From contig JAIYBT010000010.1 in NCBI GenBank assembly GCA_027488395.1, forward strand, positions 217,446-281,445: 64,000 nucleotides of DNA, given 5' to 3'. The first letter of the stretch is position 1; each line of letters opens with the position of its first letter. Below are positions 36,316-46,727 of the stretch, in pieces. Source of the stretch: Methylophilaceae bacterium. GTDB taxonomy: Bacteria; Pseudomonadota; Gammaproteobacteria; Burkholderiales; Methylophilaceae. Below the pieces are notes generated by a model. The model made no database searches. It had not been told where the DNA came from and saw only the letters and a list, made by a program, of their open reading frames with translations. Both the position numbers and the translations under genes were made by a program.

Positions 36316-37979
36316 GCCTCCTTGCTGTGGTTAAGCACATGGTTGCGGCCATCTTCGGCAATTTGATCATCGCTGATTTTAAAATTGTGCATTTGCATGG
36401 TGTGATAACGGTCAAAATAGTGCTTGAGGTCGCGTTCTATTCCAAGATCAAACGCGGGTTTGACCGTATGGGTAGCCCCCCACACCACTTTTATTACCCG
36501 CCCAGCTTTCACCACTAATGCCCCATCTTTAAATACCATCTCTGGCTTGGCAAACATGGCCTCTTTGTCGGCTTGTTCGCGATAGACCGTGATATCCGCC
36601 GCCGCTCCGGGCTTTAGATGGCCACGGTCCTGCAAGCCAATGAGTTTTGCGGGTGCAGCGCGGGTCATGATGGCGATTTCATACAGACTATATTCACGGT
36701 CTAGCGCTTTTAAATTGCTCATGGCTTGCGCATCTAAGTTGAGTCGATCGAAGGCCTCGTTACGGAAAGTTTTATCCATGAGTAAACGGATTAAATGCGG
36801 ATAGCTGGTAAACGGCGCGCCATTTGGGTGATCGGTGGTGAGAAACACGCGCCACGGGTCGTTTACCGATAAAAAGATTTCGAGGCCTATGGCCCATTGC
36901 AAAGCATTGACATAGTTTTGGTCGCGGTATTTAAACGGCACCACGCCACAGCCAGCATCACATTCAATGTCCATGATGACTGATTTTTTTGGGTTGGCCA
37001 CTTTGGCATTTAAATGCTGCATCATGCTATCGCCTGAGGCAGTAACGGTTTGACCAAACAAAATCTGTCCGACATCGGCAGTGATATGCGGATAGCGATT
37101 AATCGCCTCGGCAATCTGCGCAGCCGCAGACGAAAACTTTTTATCACCTTCTAACCCATAGCTGTGAAACTGAATATGGGTCAAATGCATGGGCAAGCCA
37201 TCGCTGGCGCCCATGGTGTCGAGCGTGGTTTGAAAATTACCTGCCACCCCTAAATTATTGCAATGCACATGCAACGGTTTAGGAATACCAATCTCATGCA
37301 CGGCACGGCTTAAAACCTGCAAAATCTTGCGCGGCGTGATGTGATAGTGGCTGTGTTGTTGATCTAAATCTTGCCGACGTTGATTAAACTTAAACGCTGA
37401 AATCCCACCCGGATTCACTACTTTAATGCCGATGGTTTGCGTGGCATGCAAGGTCCAAGCGACATAATCATTGATGGTTTTTTGATCGGCTTGTTGGCTA
37501 ATTAATCGCAATAAATAGTCGTCATTGCCCATCATGGCATAGCCACCTTTATCGATCATGGGCGTGTCGCCCATCTCTAGGTGCGCTTGACGGGCGTTGA
37601 CCGCCAACACTGCTGGCTCAAAGGCCGCGGTGTAGCCCATTTCAATATAACGCATGCCAGTATCGGTGGTGTTGGGCGTTGCAGGGTGGCTACAATTGGG
37701 GCCGCAGAGATGGGCTTCTGGCTCTTGCAGGCGGCGCATGGCTTGATACTCAGGCAGTAACATGCGCGCAATATTGACCTTGCCGCCTCCAATATGGCTG
37801 TGCATATCAATCGCGCCTGCCATGACAATCATGCCAGTGCAATCAATCACTTGATCAATTGTTTCATCGTCCGCTAAGGCCGCCACAATGCGTCCATCGC
37901 GGATCAAAATATCTTCAACCACCCGGTTTTTTTGTTGCGCGGGATCAATGACCGTGGCTTGTTTGAATAGCGTGATCAT
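36312..37979 (-). CDS. fhcA: Formyltransferase/hydrolase complex subunit A
   Basis: Amidohydrolase-like subunit of 555 residues, homologous to FwdA/FmdA. It hydrolyses formyl-methylofuran to formate, the final step of H4MPT-linked formaldehyde oxidation. Metal ligands H60 and H62 are in GAIDMHSHIGGGKVN; others lie in HVHCNNLG and HLTHIQFHSYG, and an Asp in FLTTDHPNGAPF. Length is typical. It overlaps fhcB and fhcD by 4 bp each. Confidence 0.97.
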   Translation of the reverse strand: MITLFKQATVIDPAQQKNRVVEDILIRDGRIVAALADDETIDQVIDCTGMIVMAGAIDMHSHIGGGKVNIARMLLPEYQAMRRLQEPEAHLCGPNCSHPATPNTTDTGMRYIEMGYTAAFEPAVLAVNARQAHLEMGDTPMIDKGGYAMMGNDDYLLRLISQQADQKTINDYVAWTLHATQTIGIKVVNPGGISAFKFNQRRQDLDQQHSHYHITPRKILQVLSRAVHEIGIPKPLHVHCNNLGVAGNFQTTLDTMGASDGLPMHLTHIQFHSYGLEGDKKFSSAAAQIAEAINRYPHITADVGQILFGQTVTASGDSMMQHLNAKVANPKKSVIMDIECDAGCGVVPFKYRDQNYVNALQWAIGLEIFLSVNDPWRVFLTTDHPNGAPFTSYPHLIRLLMDKTFRNEAFDRLNLDAQAMSNLKALDREYSLYEIAIMTRAAPAKLIGLQDRGHLKPGAAADITVYREQADKEAMFAKPEMVFKDGALVVKAGRVIKVVWGATHTVKPAFDLGIERDLKHYFDRYHTMQMHNFKISDDQIAEDGRNHVLNHSKEA

Positions 37980-39196
37980 GTTGCATCTCCTTCCGCTAAC
38001 GCTGCCAATAGCTGTTGCACCACCGACGATAAACTTGGATGCGCACTGGATTTAGCTGCAGTAAGCGGTAAGGTGACTGAACCATCCACCCGAAATTGCT
38101 GGCCATGTCCGTCTAAACCAGGCGTTGCTACAGGTATAAACACATCAGGCGGGTTGGTAAATACGCTGTCTGCCGCCCCCAACACAATGGTTGGGCCAGC
38201 CACGACGGGCAATTCGGCGTGTGGACTAAAACTATTCACCCAAACTAACGCGTCATGCTTGGACCAATGCGGGGCATCGATAATCACCCCTTGCCGCCAC
38301 GTATGCGCATAATTCACGCTGGTATCGCCGTCACTGCCACCCAAACTCAGTCCCATGGCGCGACTTTTTTGATTCAGTGCCACCACGGTTTCGGTGATAT
38401 TTTCGATTATCAATTCTGCATGCGCATGTGGAAATGCTTTTGCCACCCACACCAAGCAAGCATAAGTTGCCGATTGCAAGGTCTCAGCCAAGGATTGCAA
38501 TACTGAAACTTGAATACCGCCAACTGTTGTGGCAGATAGTGGCCGCCCTAACACCAACGCCCGTAATGCGGCGACCACAGCTGGTAAATCGGCATCCGCA
38601 CAAGCAATGACTTGTGGAGCACGGCCATCGGGTGAACACCCAGGGCGGGTGTCTAGTGCTTGCCCGCCTAAGTACACAATTTGACGGGCATGGGCTGAGG
38701 TAAACATGGCTTCGTTTACCCATACCACGCGCTCAAAAAAACGCGGGTTATATGTGACAACATCGGTCCCAATCATCACAATCACGTCTGCACGGTTTCG
38801 CACCTCCGTCAGCGTCGTGGTTTGCCAGCCGCGTTGTTGCAATACGCGCATATTGCGCAAAGTACTTTCCGCATTTAGATGGGTCACACTTGCCTGCGTC
38901 GCATTGGCTAAATCAATTAATGCGCGTGCGCCATGCACATCCGTGCTGGCACCGCCAATCACTGGCGCAACAGCGTGTTTGAGCAATCCAGCAGCCGCTT
39001 TTATTGCCTCACTCAGTGTAGCAGGTGTACCGCGGATGGATGCAACACTGGCGGGGATTTCACGTGTATAAAAAGTGGCGGCTTTTTTGCATACTTGATC
39101 AAGCTGCGTCAATTGTTGCGGATCAATGTCATCACACAGAAGTCCACAAGCAGGACAAGCGTGATTGAGTGCGATTGGGATAGAGGTCATAGTCAT
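37976..39196 (-). CDS. fhcB: Formyltransferase/hydrolase complex subunit B
   Basis: A 406-residue homologue of subunit B of formylmethanofuran dehydrogenase, a molybdopterin-oxidoreductase-like fold; in methylotrophs FhcB is thought to be structural because it lacks the metal-pterin site. The N-terminal CPACGLLCDDID keeps the Cys spacing of the archaeal iron-sulfur motif. Other parts: VIGGASTDVHGARALIDLANAT in parts, DVIVMIGTDVVTYNPRFFERV, and C-terminal FIPVATPGLDGHGQQFRVDG. First gene of fhcBADC; Met3 is an alternative start. Confidence 0.94.
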   Translation of the reverse strand: MTMTSIPIALNHACPACGLLCDDIDPQQLTQLDQVCKKAATFYTREIPASVASIRGTPATLSEAIKAAAGLLKHAVAPVIGGASTDVHGARALIDLANATQASVTHLNAESTLRNMRVLQQRGWQTTTLTEVRNRADVIVMIGTDVVTYNPRFFERVVWVNEAMFTSAHARQIVYLGGQALDTRPGCSPDGRAPQVIACADADLPAVVAALRALVLGRPLSATTVGGIQVSVLQSLAETLQSATYACLVWVAKAFPHAHAELIIENITETVVALNQKSRAMGLSLGGSDGDTSVNYAHTWRQGVIIDAPHWSKHDALVWVNSFSPHAELPVVAGPTIVLGAADSVFTNPPDVFIPVATPGLDGHGQQFRVDGSVTLPLTAAKSSAHPSLSSVVQQLLAALAEGDAT

Positions 39197-39479
39197 GGCA
39201 TTTAGAATATTATTGACCGTAATAAGTCATCATAAAGCATAGTCTAGCCATTGGTCGAGACATCCCATAAACAAAGCACATAATATAGGCGTGTTTAACG
39301 AATGTATTATGGGTGGATTTTCAAGGCGCGTGCAACGTTCGTTGCTGCGCTCATACAATCAATAATCACTTCGGTGATGATCTCGCTACTAATTAACCTG
39401 ATGCTTTACGTATTTTTGCGTATAGGTTCTGAGAGTGTTCAATGTCAAGATGTGATTTTAACGATTAAGCCAACTCACT

Positions 39480-40136
39480 ATGAAACTTATCTCAGTCAAT
39501 GTTGCAATGCCTACGCACGTGATGATCGATGATCAACCTGTGCTCACCGGGATTAACAAACAAGCGGTAAGCGGCCCGGTTTGGGTCGGTGAACTGGGTT
39601 GTGCGGGTGATGACCAAGCGGATAAAAATGTGCATGGGGGACCGCATCAAGCAGTGTATAGCTATGCCATTGAACATTATCCGCATTGGCAACAGTTTTT
39701 AGGGGGTCAGCATTTAGCCTATGGCACCTTTGGTGAAAATTTCACCATCGGCGGTCTAGACGAAGATAACACGCATGTGGGTGATGTATTGCAGATCGGC
39801 GAAGTGCAATTACAAGTGACGATGCCGCGAATTCCCTGCTTTAAGTTTGCCAATAAAGTTGGCAGTAAAGCCATCGTAGAGCCCTTTTTAAAAAGCGGTA
39901 AAAGTGGCTTTTACCAACGTGTACTGCAAGCTGGCTATGTCGAGGCGGGGCAAAGCATCTCTTTGCTTTCTCGTGATCCACAGGCATTATCCATTCGTCA
40001 TGCGTTAATTATGCAAAAATTGGATTTAAGCCTGTTGGGACAAAACGCAAAAACGGCATTGGAATCCGCTTTACAAATCCCCTCGTTAGCGCCACTGCTA
40101 AAAACCACCTATGAGCAACGCTTAGCCAACCTTTAA
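39480..40136 (+). CDS. MOSC domain protein (YiiM-like)
   Basis: A 218-residue protein with a MOSC domain: GINKQAVSGPVWVGELGCAGD, DKNVHGGPHQAVYSYAIEHY in parts, GTFGENFTIGGLDEDNTHVG, and VTMPRIPCFKFANK with the conserved Cys. It is close to E. coli YiiM, a molybdenum-cofactor-dependent protein that detoxifies N-hydroxylated purines. Divergent from fhcB with 283 bp between, which must hold the fhc promoter. No good Shine-Dalgarno is visible. Confidence 0.88.
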   Translation: MKLISVNVAMPTHVMIDDQPVLTGINKQAVSGPVWVGELGCAGDDQADKNVHGGPHQAVYSYAIEHYPHWQQFLGGQHLAYGTFGENFTIGGLDEDNTHVGDVLQIGEVQLQVTMPRIPCFKFANKVGSKAIVEPFLKSGKSGFYQRVLQAGYVEAGQSISLLSRDPQALSIRHALIMQKLDLSLLGQNAKTALESALQIPSLAPLLKTTYEQRLANL

Positions 40137-40446
40137 ACACACGTAATCGTTGTGAGCGTTTGAAGTTCTAATCTTTACCACACATTCCTTTTGTGTGTGA
40201 TTGCAGCCAATGACGCTCATACTGTTCGTTTCAAAGTAGCTAGATGCTGTGCGTGCGCATATTTGTGCACCCGTCCCCTTTCCGCGTTACCAAAAGCCAA
40301 GCCGAATCGCTAGAAGCTGAATGTGCTGTTTCTTTAATATCGCAAAAAATGTAAAATACGGCACTGAGTTTTGCAAAATGCAAAAAGCGCGTTTTTCGCC
40401 TCAATCATAATCAAACACTTTCTCAATATATTCACTTGGAGTTTCC
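40137..40446. other. Intergenic region before ndk
   Basis: About 310 bp without a gene. It contains a TAAAAT (40352-40357) that could be the ndk -10 with a weak TTTCTT at -35, and a CACACA/TGTGTG pairing at 40181-40198 that might end MOSC transcripts but lacks a T-run. Confidence 0.4.
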
Positions 40447-40854
40447 ATGGCTTTAGAGCGTACCCTTAGCATTATCAAACCAGATGCCGTAGCAAAAAAC
40501 GTCATTGGTCAAATTTATAGCCGTTTCGAACAAGCAGGTTTAAAAATTGTGGCGGCTAAAATGGCGCAATTAAGCCAAGCCGAAGCAGAAGGCTTTTACG
40601 CCGTTCACAAAGAGCGTCCATTTTTTAACGATTTAGTCAAATTCATGATCTCAGGTCCCGTCATGATTCAAGCCTTAGAAGGCGAAAACGCTCTACTAAA
40701 GAATCGCGAATTAATGGGGGCTACTAATCCTAAAGATGCAGCACCAGGCACCATCCGTGCTGACTTTGCAGAAAGCATTGATGCGAATGCGGTGCATGGT
40801 TCAGATAGCTTAGAAAACGCTGCCATTGAAATTAAATATTTCTTTGGTGAATGA
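40447..40854 (+). CDS. ndk: Nucleoside diphosphate kinase
   Basis: A 135-residue kinase that equalises nucleoside triphosphate pools. Visible: [33 protein letters not shown] and the active-site NAVHGSDS with the phosphorylated His. A few residues shorter than E. coli (143). TTGGAG about 7 nt upstream of the ATG. First gene of the ndk-rlmN-pilF-rodZ-ispG-hisS block. Confidence 0.97.
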   Translation: MALERTLSIIKPDAVAKNVIGQIYSRFEQAGLKIVAAKMAQLSQAEAEGFYAVHKERPFFNDLVKFMISGPVMIQALEGENALLKNRELMGATNPKDAAPGTIRADFAESIDANAVHGSDSLENAAIEIKYFFGE

Positions 40855-40864
40855 TTTAAAAGAA

Positions 40865-41983
40865 ATGGCATCACCTACTTTGGTTAATCTACTTAATTTT
40901 AACCAAGCGCAACTCGCCGAATACTTTACAGGTATCGGCGAGAAGCCATTTCGCGCAAAACAAATGATGCGCTGGATGCATCATTTTGGCATTTTGGAAC
41001 TCGATCAGATGACCGATATTGCCAAAGTGTTGCGTGAAAAGTTGCGCCAGCAAGCCAGCTTTACCTTGCCTGAAGTGCAACTTGAACAAATTTCGGATGA
41101 CGGCACCCGCAAGTGGCTGATTGGCACAGACACTGCAAACAGCATAGAAACGGTGTTTATCCCTGAAGATGACCGCGGTACATTATGTATTTCCAGCCAA
41201 GTAGGTTGCGCGCTGGAGTGCACTTTTTGTAGCACGGGTCGCCAAGGCTTTAACCGGAATCTCAGCGTGTCTGAAATCATTGGTCAACTCTGGATTGCAA
41301 ATCAATCCTTGCGCCAAGCTGAAGGCTACAACCAATTGTTCGCGAGTGATCGCATTATCTCTAATGTCGTGATGATGGGCATGGGTGAGCCATTGGCAAA
41401 CTATGACAATGTGGTCACCGCCATGCAAATCATGCTCGATGACAGCGCCTATGGCTTAAGCCGCCGACGGGTGACCCTATCGACCAGCGGGCTGGTGCCC
41501 GCCATGGATAAGCTGAAAGAAGACTGCCCTGTTGCCTTAGCAGTATCTTTACATGCGCCCAATGATGCATTGCGCGACGAGATTGTCCCGATTAATAAAA
41601 AATATCCTATTAAAGCGCTGATGGCCGCATGTGAGCGCTATTTAGTCAAAGCGCCTCGGGATTTTGTCACCTTTGAGTACGTGATGCTCGATGGAATTAA
41701 TGATAGCTTGACGCATGCGCAACAATTATTGGAGGTGGTGCGTGACATCCCCTGTAAATTTAACCTAATCCCGTTTAACCCGTTTCCCAATAGCGGCTAT
41801 GGCACCTCACACCCCATGCAAGTGAGGGCATTTCGTGATCATCTGATGCAAGCGGGCTATGTGGTCACTGTGCGTAAAACGCGTGGTGACGATATTGATG
41901 CTGCCTGTGGTCAATTGGCGGGTAAAGTACTCGACAAAACCAAGCGCACGCAAAAAACCATCTCGATACAGGCGGCCTCTTAA
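40865..41983 (+). CDS. rlmN: Dual-specificity RNA methyltransferase RlmN
   Basis: Radical-SAM enzyme of 372 residues that makes 2-methyladenosine at 23S A2503 and in tRNA. N-terminal [19 protein letters not shown], cluster motif [24 protein letters not shown], and the C-terminal catalytic Cys region ([12 protein letters not shown]). ATG 40865 is 10 bp after ndk; the frame is open further upstream into ndk, and a GTG at 40847 could serve, but the family N-terminus favours 40865. Confidence 0.95.
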   Translation: MASPTLVNLLNFNQAQLAEYFTGIGEKPFRAKQMMRWMHHFGILELDQMTDIAKVLREKLRQQASFTLPEVQLEQISDDGTRKWLIGTDTANSIETVFIPEDDRGTLCISSQVGCALECTFCSTGRQGFNRNLSVSEIIGQLWIANQSLRQAEGYNQLFASDRIISNVVMMGMGEPLANYDNVVTAMQIMLDDSAYGLSRRRVTLSTSGLVPAMDKLKEDCPVALAVSLHAPNDALRDEIVPINKKYPIKALMAACERYLVKAPRDFVTFEYVMLDGINDSLTHAQQLLEVVRDIPCKFNLIPFNPFPNSGYGTSHPMQVRAFRDHLMQAGYVVTVRKTRGDDIDAACGQLAGKVLDKTKRTQKTISIQAAS

Positions 41984-41986
41984 CGC

Positions 41987-42787
41987 ATGCGTCCTTCATC
42001 AACCATAAGATTGTTGCTCATCTCGCTGATCAGCGCTGTGTTGTCAGGCTGTGTCACACCACCTTCAAACAGCGATACTTCCAGATTTGAACGTAGCGGC
42101 CAAGGCCGCGAATCAGGCGATATTGAATCGGCCCGAGTGCACACTGAGTTAGGCGCGGAATATTTGCGCCTCAAACGCTATGAAGTCGCGCTAGAGGAGT
42201 TTCATACGGCCATTGAACGCAGCCCAAACTATGCACTTGCTTACAATGGCCTAGGCTTGGTCAATGCCGCATTAGGCGACACCAAAGGCGCAGAGGCTGC
42301 GTTTCAACAGGCGATCGCGTTGCAACCCACTAACTCTGAATCACGCAACAATTATGGGCGTTTTTTGTGTGATCAAGGGCAATACGAAGCCTCACAAAAA
42401 GAGTTTTTACTGGCCCTAAAAAATCCGCTGTATAAAACGCCGCAAGTCGCTTATTACAATGCAGGTGTCTGCGCACTACGTAGCCAACACCTTCAGCAAG
42501 CCGAAACTTTTTTTAATCAAGCATTACAAGCGGATGCCAACACCCATCCAGCGGCTTATCAATTGGCGCTGATTCAATTTAATCGCCAGCAGTTTGCGGC
42601 TGCATTAACCACACTACAAACTCAATTAGAAAGTGCGCCTAGCCCCGAATCCTTATTATTGGCGGTGCGCTTATCCCGTGCCCTAAAGCAAGATGAAGAA
42701 GCTCGTTTTTACATGGTGCAGTTATATAAATTATTTCCAAACGCCAATGAGACAAAACAATTGCAAAAAATGGAATCGAGCAAGTGA
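41987..42787 (+). CDS. pilF: Type IV pilus biogenesis/stability lipoprotein PilF (PilW)
   Basis: A 266-residue TPR lipoprotein with lipobox LSGC (Cys near residue 22) and about six TPR units (EYLRLKRYEVALEEFHTAIE, LGDTKGAEAAFQQAIAL, CDQGQYEASQKEFLLAL). It guides the secretin PilQ to the outer membrane. It starts 3 bp after rlmN and overlaps the rodZ-like start. No other pilus genes are in the window. Confidence 0.92.
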   Translation: MRPSSTIRLLLISLISAVLSGCVTPPSNSDTSRFERSGQGRESGDIESARVHTELGAEYLRLKRYEVALEEFHTAIERSPNYALAYNGLGLVNAALGDTKGAEAAFQQAIALQPTNSESRNNYGRFLCDQGQYEASQKEFLLALKNPLYKTPQVAYYNAGVCALRSQHLQQAETFFNQALQADANTHPAAYQLALIQFNRQQFAAALTTLQTQLESAPSPESLLLAVRLSRALKQDEEARFYMVQLYKLFPNANETKQLQKMESSK

Positions 42788-44115
42788 TGCAAATGGATAA
42801 CGACAATCAAGCTTTGCCAGACGACGAACAATCTGAAAAACAAAAACGTTCTCGTAAACGTAAATCCGAGTCAGACACGGTATCCACCCAAGCGTATCAG
42901 GTGGCAACCCACTTACAACCGTCAGAGCATGCGTCCAATGAACTGAGCACGCTGCCTGTTTACTCGCCTAACACGGTCACAACAACATCAAGGGAGGAAG
43001 CCAACCCTGATGAAGAAGTTACACAACCAGCAGCGCTACTGTCAGCCGTCGGCCAACCTGGCTCAGGCTGTGGCGGGCAATTAAAAGCAGCCCGAGAAGC
43101 GCTTGGTTTAAGCATTCATGATGTCTGTAGTCAATTACGCTTAGGTGTGCATCAAATTCAAGCCATTGAACAAGATGATTTTGCAAAATTACCGCAAAAA
43201 AGCATCGTGCGTGGCTTTATTCGTAACTATGCGCGGCTACTTAAGATCGATGCAAGCCCGATTTTATTGGCTTATCAACAGATGATTCCTGCTGAAGCAC
43301 CCGCCAATATCAGTGTGAAATCAAGCGCGCACACAGCGGTGATTAACGGCACCGACAAACCCATAAACCTTAAAAACATATTGATATTGCTACTTGTGTG
43401 CATCGGTCTTGGTGGCATCACTTACTTTTACATTCATCATGTGCAACCTGTTGCCATGATTGAAACCCCTGCACCGCTAGCCGTTGAGCCAGAAGCACCC
43501 GTGCCAGACATCAATACAGCGCTCCCCCCTGCGCTTGATACCTCCCCTGCGCTTGATACCTCCCCTACGCCAAGCACCGACAACGCCAACGCTGCCAACC
43601 TCAATGTGCAGCCTAGTGAAACACCTGTTTCTTCGGCAGCTACCAATACCAACGCATCGACGACCAATGAAGGCAGTACAAACCCGACGACAAATTCAGT
43701 GCCTGTTGAAAACAAGGTGTCGCCAAGCTTAACCAATCCCGCGCCAGTCAATGCTGGCACCGCCAATACCGCGGCTGTTGCCATGCCAGTCGATCGTTAT
43801 GCCACCACCGCCACCACGCCGACGCCAGCTGCGAATACCGTGGCCATTGCCACTACGCTTAAAGCGACCGATCCTGTAAAAGCACAATTAACATTTACCG
43901 TCACCGAGGAATCTTGGGTAAGAATAGAAGATGATCAAGGCAAAAAAGTGTTTAGTGAGGTGCTGTCCCCTGGAAGTCCTAAATTAATCACCGTCGATAA
44001 GCCGCTCAGTATTATTGTTGGCCATGCCAATGCCACCCAGCTGATGATCGATAATCAACCTTATGATTTAAGCCAAGCCACGCGCGGTCGGGTGGCAAGA
44101 GTGAATTTAAAATAA
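42787..44115 (+). CDS. rodZ: RodZ-like protein (HTH + DUF4115)
   Basis: A 442-residue bitopic protein linked to MreB and rod shape in E. coli. A charged, disordered N-terminus of about 95 residues precedes the HTH (GGQLKAAREALGLSIHDVCSQL in parts, DDFAKLPQKSIVRGFIRNYARLL), a membrane segment (ILILLLVCIGLGGITYFYI), a long Pro/Ala/Thr/Asn linker and the periplasmic DUF4115 domain (LTFTVTEESWVRIEDDQGKK). The extra N-terminal tail is longer than in E. coli. Start at ATG 42787 overlaps the pilF stop by one base (TGATG); GTG 42784 is an alternative. Linker contains a tandem repeat. Confidence 0.9.
   Translation: MQMDNDNQALPDDEQSEKQKRSRKRKSESDTVSTQAYQVATHLQPSEHASNELSTLPVYSPNTVTTTSREEANPDEEVTQPAALLSAVGQPGSGCGGQLKAAREALGLSIHDVCSQLRLGVHQIQAIEQDDFAKLPQKSIVRGFIRNYARLLKIDASPILLAYQQMIPAEAPANISVKSSAHTAVINGTDKPINLKNILILLLVCIGLGGITYFYIHHVQPVAMIETPAPLAVEPEAPVPDINTALPPALDTSPALDTSPTPSTDNANAANLNVQPSETPVSSAATNTNASTTNEGSTNPTTNSVPVENKVSPSLTNPAPVNAGTANTAAVAMPVDRYATTATTPTPAANTVAIATTLKATDPVKAQLTFTVTEESWVRIEDDQGKKVFSEVLSPGSPKLITVDKPLSIIVGHANATQLMIDNQPYDLSQATRGRVARVNLK
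43526..43571 (+). repeat. 18-bp tandem repeat in the rodZ linker
   Basis: Two perfect copies of CCCCTGCGCTTGATACCT (43526-43543 and 43544-43561) and a partial third, coding PALDTS units. In frame, so copy changes would only alter linker length. Confidence 0.85.
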
Positions 44116-44130
44116 AGTGCAGTTGAAACA

Positions 44131-45426
44131 ATGATGATGTCTCGCAGAAATACCCGACAAGTGATGGTGGGCCATGTTGCTGTGGGCGGTGGCTTGTATG
44201 GAACGCAATCGTCACCTGTGGTGGTGCAAAGCATGACCAATACAGATACCGCAGATGCAAAAGCGACCATAGAACAAGTGTATGCGCTTTGGCAAGCAGG
44301 CTCCGAAGTGGTGAGAATTACGGTAAATTCGGCAGAGGCTGCCGCCCAGGTAGCCAACATTCGGCAGGGATTAGATGCCTTAGGTTGTTCGGTGCCATTG
44401 GTCGGTGATTTTCATTTCAATGGTCATAAGTTATTACAAGCCTATCCAGACTGTGCACAAGCCTTGGCTAAATACAGGATTAACCCCGGCAATGTTGGCA
44501 AAGGCAGTAAGCGTGACGAACAGTTTGCCGCCATGATTGAAGCAGCCATTCAATATCAAAAAGCAGTGCGTATTGGGGTTAACTGGGGCAGCTTAGATCA
44601 AGCCAAAATGGCACAGATGATGGATGACAATGCGCAATTAACAGATCCTTTATCTGCAGATGCCCTGATGCGAGAAGCGTTGATTCAATCCGCCCTCGAA
44701 AGTGCGCAACAAGCCGTCGATATAGGTTTAGATCCCAATCAAATCATCATTTCTTGCAAAGTCAGCAATGTGCAAGATTTGGTGAAGGTGTACACCACTC
44801 TGGCAGCGCGCTGTGACTATCCTTTGCATTTAGGGTTGACGGAAGCGGGCATGGGCTCAAAAGGAATTGTGGCATCCACCGCAGCGCTGGCCATTTTGTT
44901 ACAACAAGGCATCGGCGACACCATTCGGGTGTCATTAACCCCCGAGCCAAACGAATCCCGCACCAAAGAAGTGGTCGTGGCGCAAGAAATTCTGCAAACC
45001 ATGGGCATTCGTTCATTTACACCGTTAGTCACTGCCTGTCCCGGCTGTGGCCGCACCACCAGTACTTACTTTCAAGAACTAGCCATGCAAATTCAATCAT
45101 GGTTGCGACAGCAAATGCCTATTTGGCGTAACCAATACCCAGGCGTCGAAACGCTGAATGTCGCGGTGATGGGCTGTGTGGTAAATGGTCCAGGTGAGTC
45201 TAAACTTGCCAACATTGGTATTAGCTTACCCGGTACAGGCGAGATCCCAGTTGCGCCTGTGTTTGTGGACGGTGAAAAAACGGTTACGCTAAAAGGTGAT
45301 CATATTGCTGAAGCGTTTCAGCGTATTGTGGACGAGTATGTGCAAACGCATTACGCTGAAGGGGGTAAGTTGCGCCAAGCCATGGTTCCAGATAAACGAA
45401 GCATTATCCCGATAGCGCCTGTTTAA
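44131..45426 (+). CDS. ispG: 4-hydroxy-3-methylbut-2-enyl diphosphate synthase
   Basis: Iron-sulfur enzyme of 431 residues in the MEP isoprenoid pathway. Visible: [53 protein letters not shown], and the cluster Cys residues in [11 protein letters not shown] and [11 protein letters not shown]. The size fits the betaproteobacterial form, which has a short insert. It lies 15 bp after rodZ. Met1-3 are in a row; the first is used. Confidence 0.96.
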   Translation: MMMSRRNTRQVMVGHVAVGGGLYGTQSSPVVVQSMTNTDTADAKATIEQVYALWQAGSEVVRITVNSAEAAAQVANIRQGLDALGCSVPLVGDFHFNGHKLLQAYPDCAQALAKYRINPGNVGKGSKRDEQFAAMIEAAIQYQKAVRIGVNWGSLDQAKMAQMMDDNAQLTDPLSADALMREALIQSALESAQQAVDIGLDPNQIIISCKVSNVQDLVKVYTTLAARCDYPLHLGLTEAGMGSKGIVASTAALAILLQQGIGDTIRVSLTPEPNESRTKEVVVAQEILQTMGIRSFTPLVTACPGCGRTTSTYFQELAMQIQSWLRQQMPIWRNQYPGVETLNVAVMGCVVNGPGESKLANIGISLPGTGEIPVAPVFVDGEKTVTLKGDHIAEAFQRIVDEYVQTHYAEGGKLRQAMVPDKRSIIPIAPV

Positions 45427-45461
45427 CCCCCCTAACTATCCCCTGCTGATAAAGCCCTGCT

Positions 45462-46724
45462 ATGAGTCAAAAATTTCAATCGATTAAAGGTTTTTACGAT
45501 ATTTTGCCTGAGGCGACGCCGCTTTGGTTCAAATTAGAAGACACCGCGCGTCAAGTACTGAATCAGTATGGATATCAACATATCCGCATGCCTGTGGTAG
45601 AGCCGACTGAGCTGTTCGTGCGCAGCGTCGGTGAACATACCGATATTGTTGAAAAAGAAATGTATGCTTGGCAGGATGCGCTCAATGGCGATCAATTGAC
45701 ATTACGCCCTGAAGGCACAGCAGGCTGTGTTCGCGCGGTGATCGAACATAACCTGACCTATAACGGCCCGCAACGTCTGTGGTATCAAGGCCCGATGTTT
45801 CGCCATGAAAATGTACAAAAAGGCCGCCAACGCCAGTTTCATCAAATCGGCGTTGAAGCGTTTGGCTTTGATGGCCCCGAGGTGGATGCTGAGCAAATTG
45901 TATTACTGTCCCGCCTATGGAAAGCGCTAGGCATTACTGAAGTTGCATTGCAATTAAACAGCATTGGCGACGCGGATGAACGTGCGCGCTATCGTCAAAC
46001 CCTCATCGATTATTTTGAAGCGCATCTCGATGTATTAGACGAAGATGCGAAACGCCGTTTGCATCATAATCCTTTGCGCATTTTAGACAGCAAAAATCCC
46101 GCAATGCAAAGCCTCTGCGAGGCGGCGCCTAAGTTAATGGATGTGCTCGGCGAACCCTCAAAACAGCATTTTGCACAACTTTGTGCATTATTAGATCAAG
46201 CCCATATTGCCTACACGATCAACCATCGCCTAGTGCGTGGCCTAGATTATTACAACCGTACGGTGTTTGAATGGGTCACCACCAAGCTCGGTGCGCAAGG
46301 CACGATTGCGGGCGGTGGTCGCTATGACACCTTGGTGGCGCGTTTAGGCGGTACGCCCACCCCTGCGTGTGGCTTTGGCATTGGCCTTGAACGTATTTTT
46401 TTATTGATGCAAGCGGATGGCATCTCTGCACAACAATGCCCCGATATTTATTTAGTCAATGTAGGCGAACGCGCCCAACAAAAAGCATTTCAAGTCGCTG
46501 AACAACTGCGTGAACAAGGCTTGGATGTAGTATTGCACGCAGGGGGTGGCAGCTTTAAATCGCAAATGAAAAAAGCAGATCGCAGTGGTGCACGTTATGC
46601 TGCGATTTTGGGAGACGACGAAGCTGATCGCGATGAAATCAGCCTCAAACCCATGTTGGGGCAAGGGGAACAATCAACCGTCAAGTTTGACCAAGTAGCA
46701 GCGTTGATGACACGGGAACCTTAG
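45462..46724 (+). CDS. hisS: Histidyl-tRNA synthetase
   Basis: Class II synthetase of 420 residues: GFYDILPEATPLWFKLE, motif 2 GPMFRHENVQKGRQRQFHQ, His-specific RLVRGLDYYNRTVFEW, AGGGRYDTLVARLGG and motif 3 GFGIGLERI, with the anticodon-binding domain at the end. 35 bp after ispG, as in E. coli. Confidence 0.97.
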   Translation: MSQKFQSIKGFYDILPEATPLWFKLEDTARQVLNQYGYQHIRMPVVEPTELFVRSVGEHTDIVEKEMYAWQDALNGDQLTLRPEGTAGCVRAVIEHNLTYNGPQRLWYQGPMFRHENVQKGRQRQFHQIGVEAFGFDGPEVDAEQIVLLSRLWKALGITEVALQLNSIGDADERARYRQTLIDYFEAHLDVLDEDAKRRLHHNPLRILDSKNPAMQSLCEAAPKLMDVLGEPSKQHFAQLCALLDQAHIAYTINHRLVRGLDYYNRTVFEWVTTKLGAQGTIAGGGRYDTLVARLGGTPTPACGFGIGLERIFLLMQADGISAQQCPDIYLVNVGERAQQKAFQVAEQLREQGLDVVLHAGGGSFKSQMKKADRSGARYAAILGDDEADRDEISLKPMLGQGEQSTVKFDQVAALMTREP

Positions 46725-46727
46725 CAG

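Noticed and set aside
39302..39532. 76-codon frame with a hydrophobic stretch before the MOSC gene
   Set aside because: It overlaps the MOSC start in another frame and lacks a convincing start signal.
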